A stretch of DNA of 64,000 bases from Candidatus Obscuribacterales bacterium (GCA_031292355.1 JARLHI010000054.1:124001-188000); one strand, 5' to 3'; shown: positions 43,539-53,145, numbered from the stretch's first letter. Translations and numbers: made by a program. The notes: generated from the sequence alone by a model not told the origin.

Positions 43539-45509
43539 ATGTATACCCTTTCCAAACCGACCACTTGCTTTCTGGACGCCATTACCAGTCCACAGGAATT
43601 GAAGCGGTTGTCAGGAAGAGAATTGCAAGATCTAGCTGCTGAAGTGCGTCAGGAGATAGTCGCCAATCTTTCTAAAACTGGTGGGCACCTTTCTTCGAAT
43701 CTCGGCATCGTCGAAATAACTCTTGCCTTGCATAAAGTCTTCGAGTCGCCCAAAGACACCCTCTTGTGGGACGTCGGTCACCAGGGCTATGTTCACAAAA
43801 TGCTTACCGGTAGACGTTCGCATTTTAAAACCTTGCGTCAATACAAGGGATTGAGCGGCTTCGTCACGCCGGTTGAAAGTGATCATGATGCTTTCATTGC
43901 TGGTCACAGTTCAACCTCTATTTCCCTTGCAGTCGGCATGGCCATCGCCCGCGATCACCTCAAAAAAACGAATAAAGTGGTCGCTGTTATTGGTGATGGT
44001 GGCTTGACTGGTGGCATGGCTTTAGAAGCCATCAATCATCTCGGTCATATTCAAAGAGACGTAATTATCGTTCTTAACGACAACGAGATGTCCATTAGCG
44101 AAAATTTGGGCGGCATCGCTCAATATATGAAGCGTATCAAGGAAACCTTTTTCTACAAAGACATCAAATCAAAGCTCGATCTTATCGAAGACCGTCTCGA
44201 TCAGGTGCAGCTGACACCGGCAGTCTGGGAAATGATTCTTTCTGTCAAAAAACAGGCTAAAGAAAAATTCGATACGCCAGGAATTGTTTTCGAAAAGCTG
44301 GGCATCAATTATTCTGGTCCAATCGACGGACATGATGTGGCTGCTGTCATTGCCGCTTTCAACGCCGTGAAAGATAAATCGACACCACAACTGGTGCACA
44401 TAATTACCCGAAAGGGCAAAGGCTATGAGCCAGCCGAAAGAGACTCCATCAAATATCACGGTGTATCGGCTTTCAGCCTGGAGCCACCACTAACTGAAAA
44501 GTTTGAACCTGTACAACCAGTACAACCAATTAAAGCCAAAGCAAAAACCTATTCCGATATTTTCAGCGAAGCTCTAATTGAATTGGCTGAACTTGAACCG
44601 AATATGGTGGCAATTACGCCAGCCACAGCTGAAGGAAGTGGGCTTGTACGTTTCGGCAAAATTTATCCCGAGCGCTTTTTCGATGTAGCTATCTGTGAGC
44701 AGCATGCAGTGACAATGGCCGCTGGAATGGCTAAAGCGGGTTTGAAGCCAGTGGTTTCGATTTACTCAACCTTTTTGCAACGAGCTCTCGATCAAGTTAT
44801 ACATGACGTCGCTATTTTGAAGATGCCCGTTGTCTTTGGCATAGACCGTGGTGGTCTGGTCGAAGACGGCGAAACCCATCAGGGCGTTTTCGACATCGCC
44901 ATGTTGCGAGCGATTCCCAATTTCATGCTGCTTGCTCCACGCAACGCCACAGAATTGCGAAACATGCTTTATTCAGCTTTGAAGAAAAACGAAGGTCCAG
45001 TGGCTATCCGCTTTCCTCGCGAAAAAGCAGTTGAAGCCGAAAACCTTGAACCATTTGCTCTGGTTGACTACACTAAATGGCAAACCGTTCAGACTATCAA
45101 CGCTCACAATGCAGATAAACCGCCTGTGGTGCTGCTTGCTTATGGCGCAATGGTGGCAACCGCTCAATCGGCGATGCCAGCTCTTGAGAAAGTTGCAGGC
45201 CAAGTAACATTGATCAACGCTAGTTCGGCTAAACCTTTAGATGCAGCATTACTACGAGATCTGCTAGCCGACTCGCACGCAAAAATAATTACTTTGGAAG
45301 AAGGTTGTTTGTCTGGCGGCTTCGGTGCAGCTGTTCTTGAATTCGCCTCTGCCGAGAAAATGAGACATCCTCAAAACAAACAGGCTGATGTATTTTGCAT
45401 GGGTATCGCCGATCACTTCGTCGAACATGGAGCGCGCTCAATTTTACTCAACGAGAACGCTCTCAGTGCTGAAAAAATCGTTGAATTCGTGAAAAAAGTC
45501 GGCGCTTAG
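43539..45509 (+). CDS. dxs: 1-deoxy-D-xylulose-5-phosphate synthase
   Basis: 656 residues, a thiamine-diphosphate enzyme that condenses pyruvate and glyceraldehyde-3-phosphate, the first step of the MEP isoprenoid pathway. Motifs: DVGHQGYVHK, the ThDP-Mg loop GDGGLTGG...NDNEMSISEN, and FDVAICEQHA with the catalytic Glu. C-terminal transketolase domain intact. Length is normal (about 630). The AAGGA ribosome site is 12 bases before the ATG, rather far. Convergent with recR, 17 bases apart. Confidence 0.96.
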   Translation: MYTLSKPTTCFLDAITSPQELKRLSGRELQDLAAEVRQEIVANLSKTGGHLSSNLGIVEITLALHKVFESPKDTLLWDVGHQGYVHKMLTGRRSHFKTLRQYKGLSGFVTPVESDHDAFIAGHSSTSISLAVGMAIARDHLKKTNKVVAVIGDGGLTGGMALEAINHLGHIQRDVIIVLNDNEMSISENLGGIAQYMKRIKETFFYKDIKSKLDLIEDRLDQVQLTPAVWEMILSVKKQAKEKFDTPGIVFEKLGINYSGPIDGHDVAAVIAAFNAVKDKSTPQLVHIITRKGKGYEPAERDSIKYHGVSAFSLEPPLTEKFEPVQPVQPIKAKAKTYSDIFSEALIELAELEPNMVAITPATAEGSGLVRFGKIYPERFFDVAICEQHAVTMAAGMAKAGLKPVVSIYSTFLQRALDQVIHDVAILKMPVVFGIDRGGLVEDGETHQGVFDIAMLRAIPNFMLLAPRNATELRNMLYSALKKNEGPVAIRFPREKAVEAENLEPFALVDYTKWQTVQTINAHNADKPPVVLLAYGAMVATAQSAMPALEKVAGQVTLINASSAKPLDAALLRDLLADSHAKIITLEEGCLSGGFGAAVLEFASAEKMRHPQNKQADVFCMGIADHFVEHGARSILLNENALSAEKIVEFVKKVGA

Positions 45510-45526
45510 TCCAGACCAATCAGAAA

Positions 45527-46123
45527 TTAGATTTCGCGTCGCCCTTCCATCGCTCGAGCGAGCGTCACATCATCTGCGTATTCTAAATCTGCGCCAACTG
45601 GCAAACCAAAGGCGATGCGCGAAATTTTGCAACCAAGCGGCTTGATGATTCGAGTGAGATAAAGCACAGTAACATCGCCCTCAATTGTCGGGTTGATGGC
45701 CAGAATTGCTTCGGTGACACCATCGGCGACGATGCGATTGAGCAGTTCACGGATACTCAACTGATCTGGACCTTTGCCGTCAAGAGGGGAGATCAAGCCA
45801 GTCAGCACATGGTAACTGCCTTTGTATTCGCGACTGCGTTCAAGCGCAATCACATCGCGAGACTCAGCAACAACACACATAATCGTCTTGTCACGTCGGT
45901 CATTTGTGCAAATTTCGCAGGGATTTTCAGCCGAGAGATGAAAGCAGATACTGCAATTCTTGACCCGCTCCTTTGCGTCAAGAAGGGCATGAGCAAAGCC
46001 TTTGACAGACTCTGAACTCATGCCCAGCACATAAAATGCCATGCGTTGTGCGGACTTGGGACCGACGCCAGGAAATCTTTGAAACTCTTCGATTAATTTA
46101 GCGAGCGGTGGTGTGAAATACAT
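45527..46123 (-). CDS. recR: Recombination mediator RecR
   Basis: 198 residues, normal length. N-terminal helix-hairpin-helix (RFPGVGPKSAQRMAFYVL), a four-cysteine zinc site (CSIC...CEIC), the TOPRIM domain (MCVVAESRDVIALE) and the C-terminal Walker-B-like GADLEYADD. Works with RecO/RecF in gap repair. It follows ybaB by 35 bases, a conserved pairing. Confidence 0.95.
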   Translation of the reverse strand: MYFTPPLAKLIEEFQRFPGVGPKSAQRMAFYVLGMSSESVKGFAHALLDAKERVKNCSICFHLSAENPCEICTNDRRDKTIMCVVAESRDVIALERSREYKGSYHVLTGLISPLDGKGPDQLSIRELLNRIVADGVTEAILAINPTIEGDVTVLYLTRIIKPLGCKISRIAFGLPVGADLEYADDVTLARAMEGRREI

Positions 46124-46158
46124 GCTGACCGGGTTTGCAGCATTGCTGCTGGGTATTT

Positions 46159-46467
46159 TTAGAAGCCAAGTCCTGGTGGAAGACCAAGTCCACTCGTCAT
46201 GCTTTGAGCCTTTTCATGAGCTTTCTTAGTGGCATCCTGAATGGCTGTCAAAACGAGATCTTCGAGAGTGTCGATGTCAGATGGATCAACAGCTTCAGGC
46301 TTGATTTTAATCGCTGTGAATTCCATAGCACCTGTGCAAGTGACAGTGACGGCTCCGCCGCCTGCTGAGCCCTCAACCGGAGTCTTTGCAAGATCTTCTT
46401 GCATTTTCAAGATTTGCTGTTGCATCTTCTTTGCTTGCTGCATCATTTGGTTCATGTCGGGCTGCAT
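46159..46467 (-). CDS. ybaB: YbaB/EbfC nucleoid-associated protein
   Basis: 102 residues. N-terminal Met/Gln-rich helix (MQPDMNQMMQQAKKMQQQ), then a beta sheet with VEGSAGGGAVTVTCTG and VDPSDIDTLEDLV, as in the EbfC family. DNA-binding homodimer with a tweezer shape. Adjacent to recR in the same direction. dnaX, which often precedes this pair, is about 13 kb away here. Confidence 0.93.
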   Translation of the reverse strand: MQPDMNQMMQQAKKMQQQILKMQEDLAKTPVEGSAGGGAVTVTCTGAMEFTAIKIKPEAVDPSDIDTLEDLVLTAIQDATKKAHEKAQSMTSGLGLPPGLGF

Positions 46468-46555
46468 AACTTACTCCTAATCCTGTCGAGAGCTCACAAT
46501 TATCGCACTGGAGGGGACTTTAATGCGTTATAGTGGAATCCTGGTAAATCTTTCT

Positions 46556-46593
46556 TAAGGGCATTTGATTTAACGCAAATGAACTCTTCCCTT
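46556..46593. other. Hairpin upstream of the small membrane protein gene
   Basis: A 6-bp stem (CATTTG at 46562-46567 with CAAATG at 46576-46581) extended by an AAGGG/CCCTT pair. It lies in the intergenic region between ybaB (minus) and the next plus-strand gene, about 55 bases before its ATG, so it may be in the 5' leader. Confidence 0.3.
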
Positions 46594-46646
46594 TATTTAT
46601 ACTGAATTTGCTTACTAAACCTCAAATTTTCAAAAGGACGTAAAGC

Positions 46647-46832
46647 ATGAGCGACTTCGATACCCAAACCAATGAGGTAGATGACGAAGATCTATTAGAC
46701 GAGCGCTCCGATCGACGTGAACGCGTTTTCGGCGTATTGCGCGTCTTGGCCAGGCGTTTCGTCATGTTTTTATCCTTTGGACCTGGTGTGATAGGTTTTC
46801 TGTGGCTAATTGGGCGAATCTTAAGACGCTAG
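46647..46832 (+). CDS. Small acidic membrane protein
   Basis: 61 residues. Acidic N-terminal half (TNEVDDEDLLDE), then a basic patch and one membrane segment at about 38-57 ending in RILRR. An AGGA ribosome site lies 8 bases before the ATG. Its 3' end overlaps the next gene by 31 bases, so it is probably co-translated with the acyltransferases. Not recognised. Confidence 0.6.
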   Translation: MSDFDTQTNEVDDEDLLDERSDRRERVFGVLRVLARRFVMFLSFGPGVIGFLWLIGRILRR

Positions 46833-47689
46833 GGTTTTTCGACCCAGTTAAAGCACTCGAAAAGCGTGTGCCTGGCTTTATCAGTAAATACTCTGATAAA
46901 GAGGACGAATTCGGCTTTAAGTTAGAGACTTTCGCCCGCTGGGAGCCATTTTTCCGATTCTGCTACGAAGACTATTTCAAAGTCGACATTCGCGGACTCG
47001 AAAACGTCCCTAACGCCGGTCCCGCTTTATTCGTCGGCAATCACTCAGGCTTGCTGCCAGTCGATGCTGGCATGCTGTCGGTCGCTTTGCTCAATCACCA
47101 CAAATCGCCGCTGATGGTGCGCTATCTGGTCACCGACTGGTTTTTCACTGTGCCCGGTATGAAAGACTGGATTACCGAAACCGGTCAGGTGCGAGCTACG
47201 CTCGACAATGCCACCAAATTGCTCGCAAAAAACGAATTTGTAGGAATCTATCCAGAAGGCTTGCGTGGCGTCGGCAAGACCTGGAAAGAGCGCTATCGCA
47301 TGATCGATTTTCATCCAGGCTTTGTCCAACTGGCCATTGCCACCGGAACACCAATTATTAAAGTTGCCACCGTCGGTGGTGACGAGATTTTCCCCAATTT
47401 CGTCAACATCAAAGAGCTTGGTCGCTTGATCAAATTCCCATTCTATCCCATTACTCCAGGCTTTCCGTGGCTACCATTTCCGCTTTATATGTTTCCACTG
47501 CCTGTGCGCTGGATGATCAATATACACGCACCAATAAAACTAGATTATCCGCCCGAAAAAGCAAATGATCGTAGATTAGTTTTGCAAATAGCGCGTGAAA
47601 TTCAATACGATATTCAACGTGATCTGAATAAATTGCTCAGAGAAAGAAAGTCTTTGTTTACAGGTTGGGATGAGGCCGATGACGCTTAG
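46802..47689 (+). CDS. PlsC-like acyltransferase, MGAT-like subgroup
   Basis: 295 residues from a GTG inside the previous gene. Motifs NHSGLLPVD (about 81-89, in place of the NHx4D of classic PlsC) and YPEGLRG (about 149-155) match the LPLAT/MGAT-type family, which acylates lipids at the membrane. A C-terminal PFPWLPFPLYMFPLP stretch sits near the membrane. Very similar in layout to the next gene. The acceptor is unknown. Confidence 0.75.
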   Translation: MANWANLKTLGFFDPVKALEKRVPGFISKYSDKEDEFGFKLETFARWEPFFRFCYEDYFKVDIRGLENVPNAGPALFVGNHSGLLPVDAGMLSVALLNHHKSPLMVRYLVTDWFFTVPGMKDWITETGQVRATLDNATKLLAKNEFVGIYPEGLRGVGKTWKERYRMIDFHPGFVQLAIATGTPIIKVATVGGDEIFPNFVNIKELGRLIKFPFYPITPGFPWLPFPLYMFPLPVRWMINIHAPIKLDYPPEKANDRRLVLQIAREIQYDIQRDLNKLLRERKSLFTGWDEADDA

Positions 47690-48521
47690 CCGTTTGCCCG
47701 AGCTACTAAAACTTTCGCTGCGCTACAGGCGGTATATTAAAAACGCCACTAAAATTGAGCAGCCTTTTGGCTTTAACGTCAGACGTTTGCTTGCTGCTCA
47801 ACCACTGCTTGGTTTTCTCTACGAAGACTGGTGGAAAGTGCAGTTGAAAGGACTGGATCGATTGCCTGCCGATCAGCCGGCCTTGATTGTCGGCAACAGT
47901 TGCGGTGTGGTGCCATGGCCAGCATTGATGCTGATTTACGCTGCGATGTCGCATAAGAAAAATCCGCGACGCATCAATATCGTCGCCGAGATGGACTGGA
48001 TCGAAGAAGAGCACATTCGCAGCGCGTTGCTGGAGCTCGGTGTTGTGCCTTATTCATCCGCTAACCTCAAACAACTTTTTGCGGCAAACGAATTGGTGGC
48101 AATTTTTCCAGAAGGATTATCGGCAGTTAGCAAGCCATTTGCCGAGCGTTATCGCGTGCGTGAATTTGATTGGACCAGACTTCTGCCAGCCGTAGAAGAG
48201 GGAATCAAGATCTTTCCAATGGCCACAATTGGCTGCGACGAAGCGATTCCCAATCTTCTCAGTTTCGACAATCTCAAAAAATGGCTTGGCTCGCCCATCT
48301 TTGCAGGCACTCCATTTTTTCCATGGTTACCCTTTCCAATTAACTTCGCGTCATTGCCAGTGCGCTGGTACATCACCATAGCCAAACCCACAAACTATGA
48401 AGTTAAGTCAGAAAGAGATCAGATCGAAAACACAGCCAAACAGCAATGCCGCTTTGTCGAAGGCGAAATTCAAGCTGAAATCAATCGCTTACTTCGAGCT
48501 CGCAGCAAAAATATTGGCTGA
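47670..48521 (+). CDS. Acyltransferase paralogue lacking the catalytic motif
   Basis: 283 residues, overlapping the upstream paralogue by 20 bases. The fold and most conserved positions match that paralogue (FPEGLSA; YEDWWKVQLKGLDRLPA; FPWLPFP). But where the upstream protein has NHSGLLPVD this one has NSCGVVPWP: the His and the Asp are both replaced. It is probably a pseudo-enzyme that partners the active copy, or uses a different chemistry. The frame is intact. An ATG three codons into the gene is an equally good start. Confidence 0.7.
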   Translation: MRPMTLSRLPELLKLSLRYRRYIKNATKIEQPFGFNVRRLLAAQPLLGFLYEDWWKVQLKGLDRLPADQPALIVGNSCGVVPWPALMLIYAAMSHKKNPRRINIVAEMDWIEEEHIRSALLELGVVPYSSANLKQLFAANELVAIFPEGLSAVSKPFAERYRVREFDWTRLLPAVEEGIKIFPMATIGCDEAIPNLLSFDNLKKWLGSPIFAGTPFFPWLPFPINFASLPVRWYITIAKPTNYEVKSERDQIENTAKQQCRFVEGEIQAEINRLLRARSKNIG

Positions 48522-48529
48522 GTTTCAGG

Positions 48530-49213
48530 TCAGGCGCTTCGGCTCGAATTTACTTGCTCCAGCAATTTTTGAATTGTTTTGGCCGCTCTATGAGCAACGT
48601 ACGGATTTTCGTCCTCGCACAGCACTCGCAGGACCGCAAGCGGCACAGTGTAGCTTTCAGCCATGCGCAATCTCACATCTGCACTGTTGTCTCTAGCCAG
48701 CCGCCAGATTGTCTTAATCGATAAATTGTTATTTTCCGTGCAAGCGGCTCTCACTTGCGCATCTTCGTGTGCCGAAAGACGCAGCAGGGTAGTCACATGC
48801 GTGCGGGGATGCTCTGCAATTCTTTCTAAAAGCCCAATGTGCTGATCTTTAGCCAGGTGCTCAAGAATTGGCGCAGGTGTATTGGGATTGATAGCAAGCA
48901 ACCAACGAATTTTCGCCGCCTCTTCAGCGACTGAGGCTCGCTTTTCTTTGTCGATTGACTCGTCTGATGTCTTGCCGGAATTCTTCAACCCTGTTTTGGC
49001 AAAAACCTTCCGCCCTTCTTTGGTTTCCAGAGCCACTTCAGTCTCAACCAATTCATCAATTGCCAATTCTTTCAAAGCCTCCCGCAATGCCGCCTGCAAT
49101 TTATTTCTGGTCAAGCCCCATTGAAAGCGATAGACGAATGAAAGGTCGATTTTCTCATTGCTATCTTCTATCAAGTTACCGCATTCAGTGTCTCCATAAG
49201 CTTCATTGCCCAT
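48530..49213 (-). CDS. LRV/HEAT-like repeat protein
   Basis: 227 residues. After about 90 residues of unrecognised sequence come helical repeats of the leucine-rich variant (LRV) type: NPNTPAPILEHLAKD, HPRTHVTTLLRLSAHED and similar, each about 24 residues with a VRxxxAE pattern. LRV proteins bind partners through the repeat surface; some have an N-terminal iron-sulphur domain, but the cysteines for it are not seen here. Convergent with the acyltransferase gene, 9 bases apart. Confidence 0.7.
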   Translation of the reverse strand: MGNEAYGDTECGNLIEDSNEKIDLSFVYRFQWGLTRNKLQAALREALKELAIDELVETEVALETKEGRKVFAKTGLKNSGKTSDESIDKEKRASVAEEAAKIRWLLAINPNTPAPILEHLAKDQHIGLLERIAEHPRTHVTTLLRLSAHEDAQVRAACTENNNLSIKTIWRLARDNSADVRLRMAESYTVPLAVLRVLCEDENPYVAHRAAKTIQKLLEQVNSSRSA

Positions 49214-49370
49214 GTTTTTACTGCCTGTGTGGCTGAGGAGCCGACCGGCGCTCGCATAGCGCTTAACACAATTAAAGCGGAAGTAAAAGTCCAGGCCTGC
49301 TAGCCCAGCCTATAAAACAGTATAGGAAATCCCGGAAAGTGCATTAACTCTTGGTTTTAGCCCTTTCGGT

Positions 49371-50228
49371 CTACTTTTCTAGAGCCCGAGCGAGCTTAGC
49401 TGCAGTGTCAGTGGAAGAATCAGGCGAGAAGACGCATAAAGTGAAGTTCGGATAGCCAAATATAGACAGAAGAACATACTGTCCTTCAAGCCTGCCCAGT
49501 CGCGGATGATTGATAACTATCGGCGTCGAAAGCATAGAAGAATCGAAAACTTCGTGCTCGCTCCAGTCGGCGACAAATTCATCACTGCTGTTTTTTAAAG
49601 CCTGGATTAACTCGCTCAGTTTGTCATCGCCGACGTTGTTGGTGTATGTCAGACGAAAATAGGCAAGAACGCAACGTTTATAGTCGTCATAGTTTTCGTA
49701 GAATTGTTTGCGTGTCTCCACGTTGAACAGCCGCCAGAGCAAGTTTTGTTCAAGCTCAGAGCCGCTTGCCGGAAAGTTGAACACGCGCGCGGTCAATTCG
49801 TTGCACGCGATGACGTCAAATTTGTAATTGAGTATAAAAGCCGGGCAAGCGCCCATGTTTTGCAACATGGTTAGAAGCGCTGGGTCAGGTTCCTCGGCAA
49901 CTGCTTTAACGCTAGGCAAATCGCCTACAGCTAGCTTAAACAGGTGGCGTTTTTCTTCTTCTGACAGTCTCAAGACATCGGAAACTTTATCAAGCACATT
50001 GGTCGAAACGTTGATGTCGCGTCCTTGCTCGAGAAAGGTGTAAGTGGTTGTGCCAATATTTGCCAGTTGAGCGACTTCGTCGCGTCTAAGGCCTGGGGTG
50101 CGCCGTCTCGTCGTATCCCTGAAACCAAAATCACTGGGCGAAAGGCGCTCGCGCCTGGTTCGCAGAAAGTCTTTTAATTCATCACGTCTGGCATGCTCGT
50201 TCACAGCATTTGAGCTCCATCTTTGCAT
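49371..50228 (-). CDS. MmyB-like XRE transcriptional regulator
   Basis: 285 residues. N-terminal HTH (RRTPGLRRDEVAQLANIGTTTYTFLEQGRDINVS) of the XRE type, then a C-terminal MmyB-like ligand-binding domain (PAFILNYKFDVIACNELTARVF, GxFSYPNFTLCVF-like end). This family is known from actinobacteria and proteobacteria as regulators that respond to fatty acids or small hydrophobic ligands. Upstream lies a strong terminator for the next gene, so it is probably transcribed alone. Confidence 0.82.
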   Translation of the reverse strand: MQRWSSNAVNEHARRDELKDFLRTRRERLSPSDFGFRDTTRRRTPGLRRDEVAQLANIGTTTYTFLEQGRDINVSTNVLDKVSDVLRLSEEEKRHLFKLAVGDLPSVKAVAEEPDPALLTMLQNMGACPAFILNYKFDVIACNELTARVFNFPASGSELEQNLLWRLFNVETRKQFYENYDDYKRCVLAYFRLTYTNNVGDDKLSELIQALKNSSDEFVADWSEHEVFDSSMLSTPIVINHPRLGRLEGQYVLLSIFGYPNFTLCVFSPDSSTDTAAKLARALEK

Positions 50229-50335
50229 CGAATTGAGTACAAGGCTAACACGGCTATGCGACTTTGATTACATATGTTGCAAAGCCTATGCTGGTAAGTT
50301 TTATACCAGGCTAAAACTAGCCCCAAAAAGCGCCG

Positions 50336-50363
50336 AAAAAAACGGACGCTTTTAAGGCGTCCG
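50336..50363 (-). terminator. Rho-independent terminator of the 50.4-52.1 kb gene
   Basis: Minus-strand stem CGGACGC (50363-50357) with GCGTCCG (50349-50343), 7-base loop, then a run of seven T residues on the minus strand (50342-50336). It lies about 35 bases after the stop of the minus-strand gene ending at 50397. The stem and U-tract are close to ideal. Confidence 0.85.
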
Positions 50364-50396
50364 CTTTGATGTTTTGTATAACCCATCCGGCAAAGA

Positions 50397-52148
50397 CTAT
50401 GGTGTCCGAGCCGTACCTGGCGCAATTACGTTCTGAGCCTGGTCAAGGCGCTCGAGACGAGCCTTGTAGATCTGACCGGGCAATTCGTTCTTCGCTCTCA
50501 AGTTCTTTTCTTTTTTGTCGATTTTGAACGTTGTGTGAGCTTTGTCGTAAACGGACAGATCGAGAGCGGCCTCGTAAGGAATGGTACCCATCAAAATGAG
50601 CTCCATGATGTTACGTGGATTTGTCTGACGACCGTCTCCCAGCAAGACACCGGAGATACCGTATGTAGTCTTAGCAGCACAAGCTACTGTTCTTACTTTC
50701 ATGTTGTCCCAGAAAGCCTTATTGGTTTCTCTGGTCTCACGATTTCTCATTGCTTGCAGAGCGTAGAAGGTTTCGCCCTCTGTCTTATAGATAGCGTCTC
50801 TAGCCATTAAGTTATTCAATAACGATTGGCCACGACCAGAGCCAGCATTAAGATAAAGGTCTTGCAGGTGCTTACGATCAGCATCAAATGCCTCTGCATT
50901 AATCGATGGCGAATTGGCCATGTACTTATCGATGAATTTCTTTGAGATGTGACCGCGCCAGTTGCTGTAGTACTTAGCCATGAACGGTGTCAGCTCCACA
51001 AGAGCGGCTGAACAAAGTTGCAAGACGCCGAAATTCTGCTGACCTTTAAGACGTCCAGCGATTTCCTGACGACGAACTCCTTCCAGACCGGCTTGTAGGG
51101 ACAGAACACCAGTGACCTTCTCAGCAAGGTCGGCCATGTAGAACATATTCTGGAAACAACGCTGTCTACGAGCACCGACGTAATAGTTGATGTATTCCTG
51201 CACAACGGTATCGCGCAAATCTTGGAGAACTTTTTGTTCACCCATTTCGATATCTTTTTCAGATTGCGAAACACCCGAAGAGCTGATTAAACGTGAACGC
51301 TCAGACAACATGCCATCAATTTGGTCTTGCAATTGTTTGGCTTTAATACGAGTTGTCTTGGGGTCGAAGCCTTTCTTTCTGATGTTCCAGTCGCTCAAAT
51401 AGTTCTGTCCAAGTTCAAACAACTGCTGACCGACAGCGAACCAGACACCAGGCAAAGCAGTTATATATGCGTGTTCGAGAACGAGTTTGCCAGGCAGACG
51501 CAAATAAGTTGTTAACTGTGTTTGACCTTTATATGTGATGGCATGCAGCTTATATCCTGTGTGCAAAGCCCGTCCGGTTTGCTCGATAGCTATTAGGGTA
51601 CCAGCGGCTACGCCGATTGCTGCTGCTTCTTCAGCAATCAGTGTGCGCCATTTTCGCCATTTGCTTTGCTTGGTGGATTCAATGCGGAAGTATGTATTAA
51701 GGCGTTCGAATTCAAATATTTTGAGAATCAAATCTCTGGTGTTTCTTTCAACTGGGTCGTTGGTTTCGGTTACGACCTGACCGTTGAGCAAAGGTGAAGG
51801 ATAACTGATGGAGGTGTTACCGCTCACAGGAGCAGTTGTGCTGGTTGTAGTTGTAGTTGTAGTCACCGGTGCACCTGCAGCCGCCAGTGCTACACCGTCG
51901 TTGTCTTTAGCACCAGTGCCATTCAAGTTTCCGGTCGCCTGGGGAAAGCGCAGTGTCGGCTGAGAGGCATCCGTCGTTGCTGGGTCAATGCTAGCGATAA
52001 CGCTGCTATTGGATTGCTCGTCGGTATTAAGTGGGTTCGCATTGGCAATTGCATAGCAACTTGTCATTTGCAGAACGATACTAAATGCAGTACCAAGCGC
52101 TAAGGCCCGGGTTAGACCTGCTTTTTGCCAAAGTTTTAATTCTTGCAT
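50397..52148 (-). CDS. Large secreted/membrane protein of unknown function
   Basis: 583 residues, no family recognised. A signal peptide or anchor at about 14-35 is followed by a Thr/Ser/Asn-rich linker with a polythreonine run (about 100-110). Two further hydrophobic segments are near 170-185 and 230-250. The C-terminal half is helical and charged, with few cysteines. It ends in a strong terminator and has a divergent neighbour 440 bases away. Confidence 0.55.
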   Translation of the reverse strand: MQELKLWQKAGLTRALALGTAFSIVLQMTSCYAIANANPLNTDEQSNSSVIASIDPATTDASQPTLRFPQATGNLNGTGAKDNDGVALAAAGAPVTTTTTTTSTTAPVSGNTSISYPSPLLNGQVVTETNDPVERNTRDLILKIFEFERLNTYFRIESTKQSKWRKWRTLIAEEAAAIGVAAGTLIAIEQTGRALHTGYKLHAITYKGQTQLTTYLRLPGKLVLEHAYITALPGVWFAVGQQLFELGQNYLSDWNIRKKGFDPKTTRIKAKQLQDQIDGMLSERSRLISSSGVSQSEKDIEMGEQKVLQDLRDTVVQEYINYYVGARRQRCFQNMFYMADLAEKVTGVLSLQAGLEGVRRQEIAGRLKGQQNFGVLQLCSAALVELTPFMAKYYSNWRGHISKKFIDKYMANSPSINAEAFDADRKHLQDLYLNAGSGRGQSLLNNLMARDAIYKTEGETFYALQAMRNRETRETNKAFWDNMKVRTVACAAKTTYGISGVLLGDGRQTNPRNIMELILMGTIPYEAALDLSVYDKAHTTFKIDKKEKNLRAKNELPGQIYKARLERLDQAQNVIAPGTARTP

Positions 52149-52624
52149 TAGTTTTTCTCTGCGTTGTTTCAGGAATTCAAGAGACGTTCGATTGAAGACT
52201 GGATGCCAATAGTTCTAGAGCGGCAATTCGGTCAAGAAGAAAATCAAGAAGAAAATTTCTATCGCTGGCTGCCAACTTGCGGTTCCCGAAGAGTTTAAAC
52301 ACTTATCGGTTCTTCACAGATTCTACACTTTTATTCTATCTAGCAATATCCATCTCAGATGACGAAATTGCTCGTGTCATGGCTAGATCACCTGTCCATC
52401 AAGGTTTTGAGCAGATCAGCTCTTCAGGTAAAAAGCTGGTTAACCGTCTCTCCTTACAACTACTTGTGAAGTGTTATCAGACCTCATGGTATCAAGAGCA
52501 GTGGCTGAGGTTCGAGCCTTACTTGACAAGTATCATCTTGAAAACGACTCCGATACTGACAGAAACGTCCGATTAGAACTAAACTGTATCTTTGTCAGAC
52601 CGATGTCAGACCGAGGTTTTAGGA
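52149..52624. other. Intergenic region upstream of the thermonuclease-like gene
   Basis: 476 bases between divergent genes. It includes a 12-bp direct repeat near 52240 (AAGAAGAAAATC/AAGAAGAAAATT). An open frame at 52277-52576 has no ribosome site and unconvincing composition, so I do not annotate it. Promoters for both flanking genes must lie here, but no boxes stand out. Confidence 0.35.
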
Positions 52625-53143
52625 ATGAAGAAAATCTACTTAATCGCTCTTGGAATGGCATCATCTCTTAGCTGCGCCTTTATGCCTTTGCAGGCACAGG
52701 CAGAGACATTCGATGCGAAAGTCGTCTCTGTAATAGATGGCGACACACTGAGCGTTCTTCATAATGGTGGCAAAGAGCGAGTAATTTTGTACGGTATTGA
52801 TTGTCCTGAACCGGCTCAAGAATTTGGACTAGAGGCCAAAAAATTCACTGACGACAACTGTTACGGCAAGATTGTGACAATTGAAACCAAGGGCACCGAT
52901 CCCAAAGGCAGAACAATTGCTGTAGTCACACTTCCTGATGGAAACAATTTAAACAAAGAGTTGCTGGAGAGAGGGCTTGCCTGGTGGAGTGACAAATTTG
53001 CTCCCGGCGAAACTCGCTTTCAAGTTCTGCAAGCAAGTGCTCGCTCAAAACAAATTGGCTTGTGGAGTGGCTCAAATCCGATACCACCATGGTTATTCCG
53101 CAACGGCGACAAAGGCGTCCAGGGAACAATCATGTCGAAGTAA
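52625..53143 (+). CDS. Secreted thermonuclease (SNase family)
   Basis: 172 residues from the ATG at 52625, preferred over an upstream in-frame ATG because it gives a clean signal peptide (MKKIYLIALGMASSLS, cleavage near AQA) and has GAGG 8 bases before it. The mature part is an OB-fold nuclease: VIDGDTL with a metal-binding Asp, then GIDCPEPAQEFG with a second Asp and Glu, and GRTIAVV, the family's catalytic Arg region. Degrades extracellular or periplasmic nucleic acid. Convergent with the histidine kinase, 2 bases apart. Confidence 0.88.
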   Translation: MKKIYLIALGMASSLSCAFMPLQAQAETFDAKVVSVIDGDTLSVLHNGGKERVILYGIDCPEPAQEFGLEAKKFTDDNCYGKIVTIETKGTDPKGRTIAVVTLPDGNNLNKELLERGLAWWSDKFAPGETRFQVLQASARSKQIGLWSGSNPIPPWLFRNGDKGVQGTIMSK

Positions 53144-53145
53144 GA

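Noticed and set aside
49214..49370. Possible small gene between the LRV and MmyB genes
   Set aside because: Short, with stops in all frames and no ribosome site.
52277..52576. Open frame of 99 codons upstream of the nuclease gene
   Set aside because: There is no ribosome site, the composition is random-looking, and it has no recognisable motif; it is left as intergenic.
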